From Trinickia mobilis (GTDB lineage: Bacteria; Pseudomonadota; Gammaproteobacteria; Burkholderiales; Burkholderiaceae), in contig NZ_JAFLRF010000038.1 in NCBI RefSeq assembly GCF_017315705.1, positions 1 through 58,049 on the forward strand: a DNA stretch of 58,049 bases. The letters run 5' to 3'. The notes below the pieces were generated by a model. It did no database searches. It was not told the origin of the DNA and saw nothing but the letters and a program-made list of their open reading frames with translations. A program made the translations under genes and the position numbers. Within the stretch, counting starts at the first letter, position 1. Each line of letters starts with the position of its first letter. Of the stretch, positions 34,514-43,395 are shown piece after piece.

Positions 34514-35722
34514 ATGAAAATCCTGCACTTGCTTGCGACGCTCGATCCGAAAGCCGGCGGCCCGACGGAAGGCGTGCGGCAAAGCGGCCTCGAACTCGCC
34601 GCGATGGGGCATCAGGTCGAAGCCGCGTCGCTCGACGCGCCCGATGCGCCGTTCGTCGCGGACTTCCCGTTGCCCGTTACCGCCCTGGGCCCCGCCAACG
34701 GCAGCTACGGCTACACGCCGCGTCTCGTGCCTTGGCTGCGCGAAGAAGCACGACGCTTCGACGCCGTGATCGTCAACGGCCTCTGGCAATACCAGAGCTA
34801 CGGCGCGTGGAAGGCGCTGCACGACCTCGATGTGCGCTACTACGTGTTTCCGCACGGCATGCTCGACCCGTGGTTCAAGCGCACGTATCCGCTCAAGCAT
34901 CTGAAGAAATGGCTGTATTGGCCGTGGGCCGAATATCGCGTGCTGCGCGATGCGCGCGCCGTGCTCTTTACGGCCGAAGAGGAACGCATTCTCGCGCGGC
35001 AATCGTTCTGGCTCTATCGCGCCAACGAGCGCGTGGTCTCGTTCGGCACCGCGTCGCCGCCCACCGACGCCGCGCGCCTGCGCGAGCGCTTCTTGGCCGC
35101 GTATCCGGCGCTCAGGCAGCGCCGCTTGCTGCTGTTCCTCGGACGAATCCACCCGAAGAAAGGCTGCGATCTCCTGATCCGGGCGTTCGCGAAGACCGCC
35201 GCGCTCGATTCCGGCGCGCACCTCGTCATCGCCGGTCCGGACAGCGTCGGCTGGAGCGCCGCGCTCAAAGCGCTCGCCGATGAACTCGGCATCGCCTCGC
35301 GCATCAGCTGGCCGGGCATGCTGCAGGGCGAGTTGAAATGGGGGGCGTTCCACGCGAGCGACGCGTTTCTGCTGCCGTCGCATCAGGAGAACTTCGGCAT
35401 CGCGGTCGCCGAAGCGCTCGGATGCTCAGTGCCGGTGCTGATCTCCGACAAGGTCAACATCTGGCGCGAAGTCGCCGAGGACGGTGCCGGGCTCGTCGCG
35501 GCGGATACGGTCGAAGGCACCGAGGAAACGCTGCGCTGCTGGCTGTCGCTCGATGCCGCCGCGCGCGAGACGATGCGCGCGCAGGCCGCGGCGACGTTCA
35601 AGACGCGCTTCACGGTGCAAGCGATGTCGCGCGATCTGATCGACGTGCTGCAAGCGGACGCGGCCGGGTGGCCTGCTGCCGATGCCGCGCCGCTTGCCGC
35701 CGTTTCCGCTTCGAAGCCCTGA
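34514..35722 (+). CDS. GT4-type glycosyltransferase
   Basis: A 402-aa protein of the GT-B fold. Residues 1-30, MKILHLLATLDPKAGGPTEG, contain the GGP acceptor loop; VFPHGMLDPWF is the form seen in many capsule and EPS transferases. The donor half has LLLFLGRIHPKKGCDLLIRAF and then HQENFGIAVAEALGCSVPVL, with the E-x7-E pair. ATG 34514 is preferred over 34445 because the Rossmann start follows directly. Sugar and linkage are unknown. It is cotranscribed after the Wzy-like gene and converges with the GMC oxidoreductase gene, leaving 16 bases. Confidence 0.88.
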   Translation: MKILHLLATLDPKAGGPTEGVRQSGLELAAMGHQVEAASLDAPDAPFVADFPLPVTALGPANGSYGYTPRLVPWLREEARRFDAVIVNGLWQYQSYGAWKALHDLDVRYYVFPHGMLDPWFKRTYPLKHLKKWLYWPWAEYRVLRDARAVLFTAEEERILARQSFWLYRANERVVSFGTASPPTDAARLRERFLAAYPALRQRRLLLFLGRIHPKKGCDLLIRAFAKTAALDSGAHLVIAGPDSVGWSAALKALADELGIASRISWPGMLQGELKWGAFHASDAFLLPSHQENFGIAVAEALGCSVPVLISDKVNIWREVAEDGAGLVAADTVEGTEETLRCWLSLDAAARETMRAQAAATFKTRFTVQAMSRDLIDVLQADAAGWPAADAAPLAAVSASKP

Positions 35723-35738
35723 CTGACGAATCCGGACA

Positions 35739-37478
35739 CTATTTCTTGACGGCCTGCGCACTCGCGTGCGCGAGCGACGCCGCCGCGAACGGCAGCGTCT
35801 CTACCGCTTTCGATTCCGGCGTACGGCACTCGCCGCCGAGCACGCCGGGGGTCGTGACGACCGCCTCCGGGCTGCCGAGCGTCTGCGCGAGATGCCCCGC
35901 CAGGCGCAGCGCGAGCGCGGTGATGGTGATCGTCGGAAAGTTGGCGCCGACCGTCGGAAACACCGAACTGCCCGCGATATGCAGGTTGCTGATGCCGTGC
36001 ACCTTGCAATTGCGGTCGACGACGCCCTCCTTCGGCGAATCGTGCATCCGCGTGGTCCCCATGTGATGCCACGTGCCTTCGAGCGCTTCGGGCCAGGCGC
36101 GGCCCTGCAGCGGGGCGTCGAGCGTCACCTCGGCGACGCCGCCCGCGCGCAGCGCGTCGGCGACCAGCGCGAACGTGCGATCGAAAGTGCGCTGCACCGA
36201 TTCGTCGAGCCGCCAGTCGACTTTCACGCGCGGCATGCCGAGACGGTCGCGCAGCGCCGACAACGTCACGCGGCTGTCGCGGTTCGGCGCGGCTTCGACG
36301 ATCGCCTGCATCTTGACGTCGGTGATGAGCGGGCGCGGCTGCAACAGGCGCGTCAAGCCGAAGCCGACCGTATCGACCGGGTGTGCGGCCATCGTCGCGA
36401 GATCGTCGCGCAGCTTCCAGCCCGGCTGATCCTTGCGCAGGAGCGCCTGCTTGCAGCGGATCAGCGCTTCGGCGCCGGCGCTGCCTTCGCCGTAGAAGAG
36501 CGAGTAGAACCACACGCGCGAGTTGAGCAGACGCTCGCGCTCGAGCACCTCGTGCGTGAGCGCGAACTGCGACGAGATGAACGTGCCGTGTGCGGACACG
36601 GCAGCGTTTTGATAGTGATACTTGATGTCGTAGAGCTTGTTGCGCGCCCACGCTTTGGTAAAGCGCACGCTGCCCGACATGAGCCGCGGATGGTCCATGA
36701 AGAAACGGCCCACGACGTCGTTGCCGTTGCCGAGCCCCGCCGCCTGCACCTGGTTCGATGCAAGCAGAAGCCGCGCATTCTCGATGCCGCCTGTTGCGAG
36801 CACGAAGTGCTTCGCCGTCACCGTCATATGACGGCCGGAGAGCGTGGCGACCTGGATGCGCGTGACCGTCTTCGCGTCGCGGTCGGTATCGATATGCACC
36901 GCGTTCGCGTTCAGGAACACGCGCACGTGGGTCGAGCGCTCCAGATCCTCCCGGTAGAGCTTGCCGAAACGCGCAGGGGGGCTGAACTGCGAAATGGTGT
37001 CGCGCACGTCGCCCGTGACGAGCGGCACGCGCCGCACGTCGGCGCGGCCGATCTTGCCTTCCCAATAGGCCGGATCGAAATTGTTCGGGCCGAGTTTCAG
37101 AAGGCCGTGCGTGCGCACGTAGTACGGCGCGAGCTCGTCGAGACCGAATGGCCAGCCGCTATGCGCGACCCAGTCGCGCTTGTCGAAGTCCCATGGGTCG
37201 AGGGGCCGGCACCAGCCGCCCCAGCAATTGCTGCTGCCGCCCAAATAGCGGCTGCGGCTGCCGTCGGCGAACGAGTACGGCAAGCCGACGTTCTCGCCGC
37301 GGTAGAGGTCGCGGGTGTCGTCGTCTGCCTTGTAGCCGCCGCTTTCGAGCAAGCACGTGTCGATGCCGAGGCGACCCATTTCCAGCGCGAGCGTGATGCC
37401 GGCCACACCTGCCCCGATGATGCAGACCGTGGTTTCGACTTCTATGCCTTCCTCGACACCTCGTGTATCAATGAACAT
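35739..37478 (-). CDS. GMC-family FAD-dependent oxidoreductase
   Basis: A 579-aa flavoprotein. The FAD-binding motif is VCIIGAGVAGITLALEMG (about residues 18-35), with LLESGG at the end of the second strand. The C-terminal GMC part has TWHHMGTTRMHDSP with its catalytic histidine pair region and NLHIAGSSVFPTVGANFPTITITALALR near the end, a typical finish for GMC oxidoreductases. Substrates of the family are alcohols and sugars such as glucose, choline or aldoses. Oxidation of a sugar in the polymer or a precursor is possible but unproven. ATG 37478 is preferred over 37595. There is no signal peptide, so it should act in the cytoplasm. Confidence 0.87.
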   Translation of the reverse strand: MFIDTRGVEEGIEVETTVCIIGAGVAGITLALEMGRLGIDTCLLESGGYKADDDTRDLYRGENVGLPYSFADGSRSRYLGGSSNCWGGWCRPLDPWDFDKRDWVAHSGWPFGLDELAPYYVRTHGLLKLGPNNFDPAYWEGKIGRADVRRVPLVTGDVRDTISQFSPPARFGKLYREDLERSTHVRVFLNANAVHIDTDRDAKTVTRIQVATLSGRHMTVTAKHFVLATGGIENARLLLASNQVQAAGLGNGNDVVGRFFMDHPRLMSGSVRFTKAWARNKLYDIKYHYQNAAVSAHGTFISSQFALTHEVLERERLLNSRVWFYSLFYGEGSAGAEALIRCKQALLRKDQPGWKLRDDLATMAAHPVDTVGFGLTRLLQPRPLITDVKMQAIVEAAPNRDSRVTLSALRDRLGMPRVKVDWRLDESVQRTFDRTFALVADALRAGGVAEVTLDAPLQGRAWPEALEGTWHHMGTTRMHDSPKEGVVDRNCKVHGISNLHIAGSSVFPTVGANFPTITITALALRLAGHLAQTLGSPEAVVTTPGVLGGECRTPESKAVETLPFAAASLAHASAQAVKK

Positions 37479-37897
37479 ATCCCCAGGCTCCCGTCTTTCT
37501 TGCGGCGTTCTTTCCGTATCCCTGCAAACGCTTGTATGCCATCTTCGAACGCCGGTCGCGTCGTCGCCCGCCAACATCCCGGCGACGCCAGCCAAGCAAG
37601 GAGGGTTCCCGTGCGGCAGCGCACATCCGGCAAAAGCGTGGTATGGGCGCGGTAAACCATGTGACAGCCCGGCGCAAGTCCTGTGGGACGTGTGTGACGT
37701 GGTGCCGGGCTAAACGTCAATAGAACGTTTTCGGGGGGTAATTTATTCAAGGGGACGCATACGACCGCAACTGTTGCAATCGGCCCACACTAATCGAATT
37801 GACGCAATTGCGCGGATTCAGGAGCTAACGCCCAGGCTTGATTGCGATCGGGCCAGGCGCTGCTTATCGACGCCGCAGTCGCCGGCCTCTTTCTTTG
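37479..37897. other. Intergenic region upstream of the GMC oxidoreductase gene
   Basis: These 419 bases lie between the GMC start and the 3' end of the small gene at 37898. The part 37700-37860 is markedly AT-richer than the flanks and is the likely promoter zone for the GMC gene. No gene is supported; the short frames are shadows. Confidence 0.4.
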
Positions 37898-38284
37898 TTA
37901 TCGATCGAAGCGCACGATCGGGCAAACCAGCGCCTCGTCGCCCTGCCGGTAGCGCTCAGGCGAGCGATACCACGATGCTGTCCAGTAGTCGGGATAGTCG
38001 TGCAGGTACTCCAACATCAACATGCTGTATCGGCACCATTTGCCGGTCTTGGTCAAACGATAAGCCACATGCCGGTCTTTCCCGTCGTCAGTTTTACTCA
38101 GCAGTTCGTAGCCGGATCTGCAGTGTCCGAAAGGCGTTTGCCACTCGACGGCTTTATTCGTCACGATCAGCGTTCCCTGGCAACGGTCGCCAGCGCCGAC
38201 TTCGAATTGCCCATTGAACAGAACGCCGCCCGCGGCTTGTGCGCATAGCAACCAGCCGCCGGCCAGCTTGAGCGCGTGTAACAT
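37898..38284 (-). CDS. Small secreted cysteine-containing protein, function unknown
   Basis: A 128-aa protein. The N-terminus (MLHALKLAGGWLLCAQAAGG) is a plausible signal peptide with cleavage near QAAGG. The remaining part has four cysteines in spaced pairs, charged loops, and an aromatic-rich middle (YSMLMLEYLHDYPDYWTASWY). I do not recognise a family. There is no good ribosome-binding site before ATG 38284. The gene upstream on the same strand (from 38457) appears to be a truncated frame that overlaps it, so translation may depend on that frame. An immunity-type periplasmic protein is one possibility, suggested only by gene order. The region is less GC-rich than the rest of the locus. Confidence 0.5.
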   Translation of the reverse strand: MLHALKLAGGWLLCAQAAGGVLFNGQFEVGAGDRCQGTLIVTNKAVEWQTPFGHCRSGYELLSKTDDGKDRHVAYRLTKTGKWCRYSMLMLEYLHDYPDYWTASWYRSPERYRQGDEALVCPIVRFDR

Positions 38285-38457
38285 GGCAATGGTCGTTTTC
38301 TGCTGTAGCCTGCGATGCCGCTGAGGTGACGATTGAATTCGTTCACGGCCAACTGGATCTCGCAGTCGTGAATATCCCACGACGCATCATCTGCGGCGCG
38401 ATCAATACCATCGCGCCAAATGTCGAGCTTGCTCCTGACGCCATGCTTTTCCGGCAT
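38167..38457 (-). pseudogene. Probable truncated or frameshifted gene, N-terminal part only
   Basis: ATG 38457 is preceded by AGGGGA at a spacing of about 6 bases, one of the best ribosome-binding sites in this region, and codes for MPEKHGVRSKLDIWRDGIDR followed by a helical, protein-like stretch up to about residue 48 (DCEIQLAVNEFNRHLSGI). From there the frame runs as an overlap through the next gene and loses protein-like character (TRSSWPAAGCYAHKP). That suggests the original gene continued further and was shortened by a deletion or frameshift near 38310. The N-terminal stretch recalls those of some Burkholderiales muramidase- or effector-like proteins, but this is from memory and weak. 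A genuine short protein is also possible. Confidence 0.4.
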
Positions 38458-38607
38458 GAAATTCCCCTGATTGAGAGTACTAATTATTCGCAGGGGGCAA
38501 GCATACGGTAAAAATTAGGCCTGTTCATCTACCTCGCGATCAGCATAATTGATCCAAGGCCGGACACAGCTACGCAAAAACCTCGACAAAGAAAGCAAGC
38601 GGCGGCA

Positions 38608-39249
38608 TTACCCCTCGAACCGCTTCCGTATGAACCGGCACGGATTCCCCCCGTACACCCCTTCCGGCGCAAGCGACCGATGCACGACCGACAGCGGCGT
38701 AACCACTGCCGAGCGCCCGATCGTCACGCCCATCTGCACGACGCACTTCGAGGTGATCCAGACCCCGTCTTCGATCACGATCGGCTCGACGTGCAGATCC
38801 ATCGTCGTCGTCATGTCGTGTGAACCGGCGCTCAGAAACGTGCCTTGTGAAATGCAGACGTCGGAGCCGATGCGGATCAGCGCCTGGTTGTAGATCCAGA
38901 CGTCGACGCCGAACCAGCAGCGATCGCCGACTTCGAGATTCCACGGCGCCTTCACCCGCAACGGATGCGCAAACCGGCAGCCGGCGCCGATCTTCGCGCC
39001 GAACAGCCGCAACAGCGCGACGCGCAGCGCGGTACTCGGCACGAGCTTGTTGTTGATGATGCAGGCTTCGACGAAGAACCAGACGGCCTCGATCAGAAAG
39101 CCGCGCTTCGCGACATAGTTGCCTTTTCCCGCAAGGCTCAGATCGATGACCTTCGCGGCCTGGCCGCGCCCGGCATCCGGCCCGGGACGCGCGTGCCCCG
39201 GGCTCTCGTGCTGCGCACCGGTTTCTCCGTGTTCGATGGTTCGCTCCAT
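38608..39249 (-). CDS. Hexapeptide-repeat acetyltransferase (WcaF-like)
   Basis: A 213-aa trimeric left-handed-beta-helix acyltransferase. The body has imperfect hexapeptide turns (IGAGCRFAHPLRVKAP, LEVGDRCWFGVDVWIYNQ, IRIGSDVCISQGTFLSAGSHD, IVIEDGVWITSKCVVQMGVTIG) and the catalytic SAGSHD histidine of the WcaF/NodL group. The C-terminus is GGNPCRFIRKRF, typical of the family. ATG 39249 is preferred, with GGGGGG a few bases upstream, over an in-frame ATG at 39357. Acetyl transfer to a sugar or lipid-linked intermediate is expected. It is divergent from the secreted-protein gene at 39500, 250 bases away. Confidence 0.87.
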   Translation of the reverse strand: MERTIEHGETGAQHESPGHARPGPDAGRGQAAKVIDLSLAGKGNYVAKRGFLIEAVWFFVEACIINNKLVPSTALRVALLRLFGAKIGAGCRFAHPLRVKAPWNLEVGDRCWFGVDVWIYNQALIRIGSDVCISQGTFLSAGSHDMTTTMDLHVEPIVIEDGVWITSKCVVQMGVTIGRSAVVTPLSVVHRSLAPEGVYGGNPCRFIRKRFEG

Positions 39250-39499
39250 TTGCACACCCCCCAGGAACGTTTCTGGCTCGCTCGAGAAGACATACGGTTG
39301 TCTTCGCAGTGGCAGAACTGAATGTAGGTGGACAACGCGTCGATTATGGTTCGGCACCTCTCACAACGTCTGCGGCCTCGCCGTCAATGGCCGCATGAGC
39401 AAGACTTTTGGCGGCTATGGGCGGCTCGATTGCGGGAGCATGGCTGAGTGCATGGCACACGGGAGGCAACATGAACCACCCCCCAGCGGGAGGCATCAG

Positions 39500-40030
39500 A
39501 TGACGATTGATTTCCGGCGCACACGCGTCGCGCTGCTGCTTGCGCTGACGCCGCTCGTGCTGGCGGTCAGCGCGCCTGCGCTGGCACAGCAGAACGCTGC
39601 GCAGGCCGGCAATGCGGGCAACGCCAACGCTGCCGCAGCACGCCCGGACGACAACGAAGCGCTCGGCCCGACCGAACAGGACCACGGCGCTGCGATGGAC
39701 ACCGACGCCGCCCGCATGCTCGGCGCCGCGCATCAAGACAACCTGCTAGGCGCACCCGCGCCTTACGGCGACCCGTACCGCTCGCAATTCGAAAACGATT
39801 CGAACGGCACGCGGCAGAGCGACTTGATCAACTCCGAAAGCGTGCCGATCAGCGGCGCAGGCGGCAAGGGCAAGCCAGGCGCGGGCGATCCGCCCGCCGT
39901 GAAACCGGTGCCGAAGGAAGCGCAGGGCGCGGCCCGCACGCCGAACAACGCAGCGAAGTCGGTGTATCGAGGCTCGGCCGACCCGGTCAACCCCGAAAAA
40001 CAGCCGCAGATTTACCGCTCGCCGTGGTGA
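39500..40030 (+). CDS. Secreted low-complexity protein, function unknown
   Basis: A 176-aa protein with a signal peptide (LLLALTPLVLAVSAPALAQQ, residues about 12-31) and a mature part of Ala/Asn/Gly/Pro-rich, probably disordered sequence (NAAQAGNAGNANAAAARP near the start). The end PEKQPQIYRSPW carries the only hydrophobic bits. I do not recognise a family. GGGAGG 6-11 bases before ATG 39500 supports expression. Its last 44 bases overlap the end of the convergent glycosyltransferase gene, so both 3' ends are mutually antisense. Its position inside the EPS locus suggests a role in the envelope or biofilm matrix, which is inference. Confidence 0.65.
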   Translation: MTIDFRRTRVALLLALTPLVLAVSAPALAQQNAAQAGNAGNANAAAARPDDNEALGPTEQDHGAAMDTDAARMLGAAHQDNLLGAPAPYGDPYRSQFENDSNGTRQSDLINSESVPISGAGGKGKPGAGDPPAVKPVPKEAQGAARTPNNAAKSVYRGSADPVNPEKQPQIYRSPW

Positions 40031-41234
40031 TCAGCCGCGCGTCGAGCCGCCCCAGCACGGCGGCCGGCGCGAGCGTCTCTTCGGCGAAGCGGCGCGCCGC
40101 GGCGCCCAGCCTGACGCGCCGCAGCGGATCGTCGGCAAGCCCCGTAATCGCCCCTGCCAGCGCCTCGACGTTCTCCGGCGGCACCACTACCCCCCTCGGC
40201 GCCACGGCGGCATAGAGCTCGGTTTCCGGCCGCGCCATCGCGATGATCGCGCCGCCGCTTGCGAGCATGCCGGTCAGCTTCGACGGCATCACGAGATCGG
40301 CCGCGTCGCCGCGCTGCGGCAACACGTGGATGTCCGCGAGATTGAGCAGTTCATTGAGGCGCTCGGCCGGTTGCAGCGCGATGAACCGGCAGTTCGGCAG
40401 CCCATTGCAACGCTTCATCAGTTCGGCCTTCGTCGCGCCGTCGCCGCAGAACACGAAGCTGATGTCGGTCCGCTCGACAAGACGCGCCGCGGCCGCGGCC
40501 AGGAACTCGATGCCCTGCTTCGCGCCCATGTTCCCGGAATACAGCACGACCTTGTTGCCGGCCGGAATATCGAGCTCTTGCCGATAGCCGCTTGCGCGGC
40601 CGAGCGGATAAATCACTTTCGTATCGACCCAGTTCGGCAACGAAAACGTCTTGTCGGCGTCGACGCCGAGGCGCTGCGCACGCTCGACCATCCGGTTCGA
40701 GATCGACGACACCACATCGAAGCGGCGCATCAGCGCGCGCTCGACCGCACGCGCGATGCGAGCCGCCTTCGCGCCTTTGAGCAAGCCGAGATTGAACGCG
40801 GCGTCGACTTCGAAATCCTGGATGTGGAGCCAGCTCTTCGCACCGGTCAGGCGGGCGAGCGCCGCGGCAGCCGGCGCGCACATCAGCGCCGGCGCGATCG
40901 TCATCACCACGTCCGGGCACCAGAACGCCTGGCGCAACAGCAGCGGCAGGGAGGAGAGCGCAAACGACGCCAGATGCATCATGCGCGTCGCGCCGCTCGG
41001 CTGCGCCGGAACCCACAGCGGCGCGCGCCAGACATGCACGCCGCGCACGACTTCGCAGCGATAGCGCAACGGCGAATAATCTTGCGCGACGCGCCACTCG
41101 GGGTAGTAAGGCGGCGCGCACACGACGCGCACGTCATGGCCCAGCAGCACCAGCGCCTCGGCCATCTCGGCGGTGTATTTGCCGATTCCCGTGAGTTCTG
41201 GCGCGTAGTTCAACCCGTAAATCAGGATCTTCAT
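39987..41234 (-). CDS. WcaI-like glycosyltransferase (GT4 family)
   Basis: A 415-aa protein. It starts MKILIYGLNYAPELTGIGKYTAEMA, the WcaI/ColI-type start of colanic-acid and related transferases, followed by VVCAPPYYPEW and WLHIQDFEVDAAF, a strong family feature. The donor site has VVLYSGNMGAKQGIEFLA and VMPSKLTGMLASGGAIIA. The start is ATG 41234; upstream residues within the adjacent gene are discarded. Such enzymes commonly add fucose or glucose to the growing lipid-linked repeat. Its 3' end overlaps the convergent gene at 39500-40030 by 44 bases. It is the last gene of the main minus-strand block. Confidence 0.88.
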   Translation of the reverse strand: MKILIYGLNYAPELTGIGKYTAEMAEALVLLGHDVRVVCAPPYYPEWRVAQDYSPLRYRCEVVRGVHVWRAPLWVPAQPSGATRMMHLASFALSSLPLLLRQAFWCPDVVMTIAPALMCAPAAAALARLTGAKSWLHIQDFEVDAAFNLGLLKGAKAARIARAVERALMRRFDVVSSISNRMVERAQRLGVDADKTFSLPNWVDTKVIYPLGRASGYRQELDIPAGNKVVLYSGNMGAKQGIEFLAAAAARLVERTDISFVFCGDGATKAELMKRCNGLPNCRFIALQPAERLNELLNLADIHVLPQRGDAADLVMPSKLTGMLASGGAIIAMARPETELYAAVAPRGVVVPPENVEALAGAITGLADDPLRRVRLGAAARRFAEETLAPAAVLGRLDARLITTASGKSAAVFRG

Positions 41235-41254
41235 CGTCGTCGACGGTGCTTGCC

Positions 41255-42397
41255 TCAATCCACGAGCATCATCGCGCAGCCGCGTGCGATGTTCGCCGCC
41301 GCCGACGGCGGGTCGAAGCGCTGGATGACCGACATGCAGCGCTTCGCCGTGCCGCTCGCATCGACGAACGCCTCGGTCGCCTTCAAGAGCGTGCGCTGCA
41401 AGCCGGCGATGTCGCCCGCGGTGAACGCGTAGCCGCTCTCGCCTTCGACGACCAGTTCGGGCACGCAGCCGCAGCTCTCGCTGACCACCGCCGGGCAGCC
41501 ATGGCTCAACGCCTCGTTCACGACGAGTCCCCACGGCTCGCTGTAGCTCGGCAGCACGAGGCAGGTCGCGCCGTAATACTCGCGCGACAGCGGCTCGTCC
41601 TGCAGGCTGCCCACGAAATACACGACCTCTTCGAGGCCGAGGCCGGTCACTTTCGCCCGCAGGGCATCGCCCATCGGTCCCGTGCCGACGATGCGCAGCG
41701 TCGCTCCAGGCAGCCGGGCGCGAATGCCGGCGAACGCATCGAGCAGCGTGCCGATGCCCTTCTCTTCCGAGAGCCGGCCGACGTACAGAAACACCGGCTT
41801 ATGGTCGCTGCGATAGTGCACGCGCTCTTCGAGCGCACGCTCGGGCGAGAACGAGCGCGGCATCGCGGCGGCCTGGCACGGAATGAAGATCTTCTCCTTC
41901 TTCGCGCCGAGCGACATCAGGTAGTCGCGGCTGCGCTCGCCAAAACCGAAGTAGCCGTCGCACAGCGCGAAGAACACGCGCTTCGGAATCGACGTCATGA
42001 GCTTGCGCGGCCGGTCGCGGCCCGTCGAATCGCAGAACACCGCGCGGCGCTTGCCGGTCACGATGCAAGCCGCGAGCATCGCCCAGTACTCGGGCCGGTG
42101 ATAGCCCGGCAGCACGATGAGATCGGACTTCGCCCTGAGCACCTCCCACGTGAGGCGCGTGATCAACTTCCAGGTGGGCACGTCTTCGTAGCAACCGTCG
42201 AAGAGCTTTTGCATCGGATAGCGGTGGTACGAATAATCGACGTCGGAAAAGCCTATCCGGTAGATTTCGGTATCGGCGATCTGCACCATCGAGTACTTGA
42301 TCGCACCCGAGGCAGAGATGTTGTGCAAAGCCGAAAACACGACCCCCTTGTGACGCGACCACACGACGTTGTGAAAAATCGTGACCGAAGCTGTCAT
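41255..42397 (-). CDS. GT4-type glycosyltransferase
   Basis: A 380-aa GT-B glycosyltransferase. Acceptor-side features are VLPGYHRPEYWAMLAACIVTGKRRAVFCDSTGRD, and the donor side has VFLYVGRLSEEKGIGTLLDAFAGIRA and LPSYSEPWGLVVNEALSHGCPAVVSES, with the E-x7-E pair. The opening TIFHNVVWSRHKGVVFSALH is not the commonest GT4 start. It lies 20 bases upstream of the WcaI-like gene and 33 bases downstream of fcl, so it is probably in the main operon. Sugar and linkage are unknown. Confidence 0.87.
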   Translation of the reverse strand: MTASVTIFHNVVWSRHKGVVFSALHNISASGAIKYSMVQIADTEIYRIGFSDVDYSYHRYPMQKLFDGCYEDVPTWKLITRLTWEVLRAKSDLIVLPGYHRPEYWAMLAACIVTGKRRAVFCDSTGRDRPRKLMTSIPKRVFFALCDGYFGFGERSRDYLMSLGAKKEKIFIPCQAAAMPRSFSPERALEERVHYRSDHKPVFLYVGRLSEEKGIGTLLDAFAGIRARLPGATLRIVGTGPMGDALRAKVTGLGLEEVVYFVGSLQDEPLSREYYGATCLVLPSYSEPWGLVVNEALSHGCPAVVSESCGCVPELVVEGESGYAFTAGDIAGLQRTLLKATEAFVDASGTAKRCMSVIQRFDPPSAAANIARGCAMMLVD

Positions 42398-42430
42398 ATC
42401 CGTTCATCCCTTATGTGTGTCGGTACAACC

Positions 42431-43390
42431 TTATGCATGCGCAGGCTGGCGGATTGGTTGCGCGCCGTAGCCCGCCGCAAATTCCTGATACGTTTGCCGG
42501 ATCCCGTCCTCGAGTCCGATCTGAGCGCACCATCCCATTTCCGTCAGCCGCGACACGTCGAGCAGTTTTTGCGGCGTGCCGTCCGGCTTGCCCGTATCGA
42601 AGACGAGTTCGCCGCGATAGCCCACGATGCGCTGAATGCATTCGGCGAGCTCGCGTATCGACAGATCCACGCCCACGCCGACGTTGAAAAGCCCCTCCGT
42701 CACGTCGCGCTCGAGAATGAAGCGCGTCGCGGCCGCGAGGTCGTCCACGTGCAGAAACTCGCGGCGCGGCGTGCCGGTGCCCCACACCGTGAGCGTCTCG
42801 TCGCGGTTCAGCTTCGCCTCGTGGGCCTTCCTGATCAGCGCCGGCAGCACGTGGCTGCTCTTCAAGTCGTAGTTGTCGTTCGGGCCGTAGAGGTTGGTCG
42901 GCATCAGCGCGACGTACTTCGTGCCGTACTGCCGGTTGTACGACTCGCAGAGCTTCAGGCCCGCGATCTTGGCGATCGCATACGCGTCGTTGGTCGGCTC
43001 GAGCGCGGACGTCAGCAGGTACTCCTCGCGAATCGGCTGCGGACAGGCCTTCGGATAGATGCACGAAGAGCCGAAAAACACGAGCCGCTGCACGCCCGCG
43101 CGATACGCCGCGTGGATCACGTTGGTTTCGATCGCGAGGTTCTCGTAGATGAACGAAGCGGGCTGCGACGCGTTCGCGAAGATGCCGCCGACGCGCGCCG
43201 CGGCGAGCAGCACCACGTCGACCTTCGCTTCGTCGAAAAAGCGCTCCACGGCGGCCTGATTCGTGAGGTCGAGCTCCGCGTGCGTGCGCGTCACGAGGTT
43301 GCGATAGCCGTGCGCCGCGAGCTGGCGCACGAGCGCGGAGCCCACCATGCCGCGATGGCCCGCTACATAGATGCGTGCGTTCGTGTCCAT
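42431..43390 (-). CDS. fcl: GDP-L-fucose synthase (GDP-4-keto-6-deoxymannose 3,5-epimerase/4-reductase)
   Basis: A 319-aa extended short-chain dehydrogenase, the same size as E. coli Fcl (321). The NADP motif is YVAGHRGMVGSAL (residues about 8-20). The catalytic triad is Ser in FFGSSCIYPK and Tyr/Lys in NDAYAIAKIAG. The substrate segment LMPTNLYGPNDNYD is also family-specific. It converts the GDP-4-keto-6-deoxymannose produced by Gmd into GDP-L-fucose. ATG 43390 is chosen because the Rossmann start follows within 8 residues. Five bases separate it from gmd, so the two are one transcript. Confidence 0.93.
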   Translation of the reverse strand: MDTNARIYVAGHRGMVGSALVRQLAAHGYRNLVTRTHAELDLTNQAAVERFFDEAKVDVVLLAAARVGGIFANASQPASFIYENLAIETNVIHAAYRAGVQRLVFFGSSCIYPKACPQPIREEYLLTSALEPTNDAYAIAKIAGLKLCESYNRQYGTKYVALMPTNLYGPNDNYDLKSSHVLPALIRKAHEAKLNRDETLTVWGTGTPRREFLHVDDLAAATRFILERDVTEGLFNVGVGVDLSIRELAECIQRIVGYRGELVFDTGKPDGTPQKLLDVSRLTEMGWCAQIGLEDGIRQTYQEFAAGYGAQPIRQPAHA

Positions 43391-43395
43391 GGCGC

